Positions 23,619-24,945 of a stretch of DNA of 24,945 nt are shown here, in pieces. Each line of letters opens with the position of its first letter. The first letter of the stretch is position 1. Origin of the DNA: Pseudomonadota bacterium (lineage in GTDB: Bacteria; Pseudomonadota; Gammaproteobacteria; Burkholderiales; Gallionellaceae). The stretch spans positions 1 to 24,945 of the forward strand of contig JAJXTL010000032.1 of NCBI GenBank assembly GCA_021783855.1, in the 5' to 3' direction. Both the position numbers and the translations under genes were made by a program. A model generated the notes under the pieces. It did not search any database. It was not told the DNA's origin and saw nothing but the letters and a program-made list of their open reading frames with translations.

Positions 23619-24341
23619 TTACCGCTTGGCGAGCAGTAAAAACAGACTGGGGCGCTTATTCAGTTGCGGAGCGGGCCGGGCTTTCCATTGAGAAATACTG
23701 CGCGTCTGTATCTGTTCGCTAGCCAGGCTGACATCGGTTGCGACACATAGCTGAGTGTGAGGATGGCACTGTGCGAGCAGCGCTGCAAATAATTTGTCGT
23801 TGCGATACGGCGTCTCGATGAACATCTGAGTCTGGCTACGCCTGGACGATTCCGCTTCCAGCGCGGCTATCGTCTTGTTTCTGTCAGCTTCTGCAATCGG
23901 CAGGTAGCCGTGGAAGGCGAAGCACTGACCATTCAATCCCGATGCCATCAAAGCCAGCAAAATCGAGGAAGGGCCGACCAGTGGGATGACGCGTATCCCC
24001 TTTTGATGTGCCAGATTGACCAGTTCTGCACCGGGATCGGCGATGCCTGGACAGCCTGCTTCGGAAATGATGCCAACATCGTGTCCTGCCAGCAGCGGTG
24101 CCAGTAGTTCCGGCAGTTCGGAGGTTGTCGTGTGTTCATTGAGCGTGGCAAAGTGCAGCGACTGGATCGGGTGCGTGTGTTTGAGCGATGAGAGGAATTG
24201 TCGTGCGGTCTTGGGTTGTTCGACTACGTAATGCTGCAAGCTGCGCGCGATGTCGATCACATGCTGCGGGAGTACCTGTGAAGCTTCGGTGTCGCCCAGC
24301 GTGCAGGGAATAAGATATAAGGTGCCTGGTTTGATGGTCAT
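23619..24341 (-). CDS. SAM-dependent methyltransferase of the tetrapyrrole methylase (RsmI-like) family
   Basis: 240 residues related to RsmI, the 16S rRNA 2'-O-methyltransferase, but shorter and diverged. The opening GTLYLIPCTLGD replaces the GTLYxVxTPIGN of true RsmI, and SEAGCPGIADPGAELV replaces SDAGTPxISDPG. The PLVGPSSILLALMASGL and FIETPYRNDKL blocks are kept. This matches a common second paralog of unknown target found next to maf. It lacks the C-terminal part of RsmI. The ATG at 24341 has no clear ribosome site. The maf gene lies upstream on the same strand, separated by 184 bases in which I see no feature. Confidence 0.85.
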   Translation of the reverse strand: MTIKPGTLYLIPCTLGDTEASQVLPQHVIDIARSLQHYVVEQPKTARQFLSSLKHTHPIQSLHFATLNEHTTTSELPELLAPLLAGHDVGIISEAGCPGIADPGAELVNLAHQKGIRVIPLVGPSSILLALMASGLNGQCFAFHGYLPIAEADRNKTIAALEAESSRRSQTQMFIETPYRNDKLFAALLAQCHPHTQLCVATDVSLASEQIQTRSISQWKARPAPQLNKRPSLFLLLAKR

Positions 24342-24525
24342 AGATGAAAGAGAATCCTGAGTTGCAAGACCGAGTCCCTCTCGCCCGCTAACGGGATAAC
24401 CAGCGACTTGGCTGCGGTTGTTATGCAGCTTAGTCGAATGGCTAGTAGTTTCATCAGAGAGCTGGGAGAAAAGGGGGTGGGCATGGAGGGTTTTGTAATA
24501 AGGTGCGGCATATTGTCCATGTCCG

Positions 24526-24945
24526 TTAGAATAATTTCACGTTTTCGCGGCGCAGCATGTCGGTGAGCAGGATCAGCGGCAGGCCGATCAGTGCGTTGGG
24601 GTCGTCGCCGCTCATGCTGGTCATCAGCGCGATGCCTAAACCCTCTGATTTTGCACTGCCGGCGCAGTGGTAAGGCTGTTCTTTAAGCAAATAGCCTTCG
24701 ATCTCCGCATCGTCAAGATTGCGCAGGGTGACAAAATTTTCCGCGACTCCAGTTTGCATGTGACCGCTGCGGGTGTTGAGCAGCGTCAGTGCGGTATAAA
24801 AGCAGGTCGTCTTGCCGCGCATGGTGCGCAGTTGCCGGACCGCATTGTCGTGGTTGAGCGGCTTGCCGATTTGCAATCCTTCCAGCAGGGCAACCTGATC
24901 GGAACCGATAATCAGCGCGTCGGGATAAGCTGCCGCTACGGCATG
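24526..24945 (-). CDS. Maf/YceF family nucleotide pyrophosphatase, 5' end beyond the window
   Basis: The frame is open to the right edge, so the start and the first fifty or so residues of the family are missing. The 139 residues present have [12 protein letters not shown] (family Asp motif), [29 protein letters not shown], the [17 protein letters not shown] motif and [13 protein letters not shown]. Maf proteins hydrolyse modified or canonical nucleoside triphosphates; the YceF type prefers 7-methyl-GTP, and this sequence resembles YceF most. A neighbouring RsmI-like gene follows on the same strand, as in many relatives. Confidence 0.9.
   Translation of the reverse strand, partial: HAVAAAYPDALIIGSDQVALLEGLQIGKPLNHDNAVRQLRTMRGKTTCFYTALTLLNTRSGHMQTGVAENFVTLRNLDDAEIEGYLLKEQPYHCAGSAKSEGLGIALMTSMSGDDPNALIGLPLILLTDMLRRENVKLF

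Overview
The window looks like a chromosomal segment of a betaproteobacterium, probably from the Nitrosomonadales/Gallionellaceae neighbourhood. This is inferred from the gene content (dacA-dat-ybeD-lipB-lipA block, RegB/RegA redox two-component pair, argB next to a HAD nucleotidase, betaproteobacterial CobD/CbiB-like protein, DksA) and not from any search. Most of it is compact housekeeping DNA in which neighbouring genes overlap by one or four bases. Between these blocks lie gene-poor stretches full of small repeats, insertion remnants and gene fragments.

Layout. 1-1477: a possible gene end at the left edge and an M18 aminopeptidase (minus). 1478-3974, accessory: a small inverted-repeat element, a two-gene cassette (helical lipoprotein plus small helical protein), a dispersed repeat and a transposase stub. 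3996-6292: a divergent MFS transporter / GlxA-type regulator pair. 6369-10462: a minus-strand chain dacA-dat-ybeD-lipB-lipA joined mostly by ATGA overlaps, combining peptidoglycan trimming, D-amino acid supply and lipoate attachment and synthesis. 10548-13430: an HDOD protein, then regB-regA. 13541-14011: a periplasmic PCu(A)C copper chaperone, divergent from regB. 14012-15233, accessory: hairpins, a second inverted-repeat element, a rhuM fragment and a third small element. 15234-17877: argB, HAD nucleotidase and a type I-beta DAHP synthase-like gene, overlapping end to start. 18048-18557: a histone H1-like protein with its own promoter and a bidirectional terminator. 18607-20090: a DUF2145 cassette and a decayed DUF2145 copy. 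20119-22887: CobD/CbiB-like protein, SrkA-like kinase, DUF1415. 23111-24945: dksA, an RsmI-like methyltransferase and a partial Maf protein.

No single new enzyme system stands out. The most unusual theme is small repetitive DNA interacting with genes. Two elements share the same terminal inverted repeats and are each flanked by 4-bp YTAR target duplications, the pattern of IS5-type mobilised MITEs. Three classes of 7-bp tandem repeat occur at gene boundaries. In two operons (dat-ybeD-lipB-lipA and regB-regA) repeat DNA lies in frame at the start of the downstream gene, so LipB and RegA appear to carry repeat-encoded N-terminal extensions while stop/start coupling is kept. In lipB the repeat also supplies the Shine-Dalgarno sequence and the start codon. 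The other candidates for follow-up are the helical lipoprotein cassette, the DUF2145 cassette with its decayed paralog, and the divergent DAHP synthase with an altered metal site.
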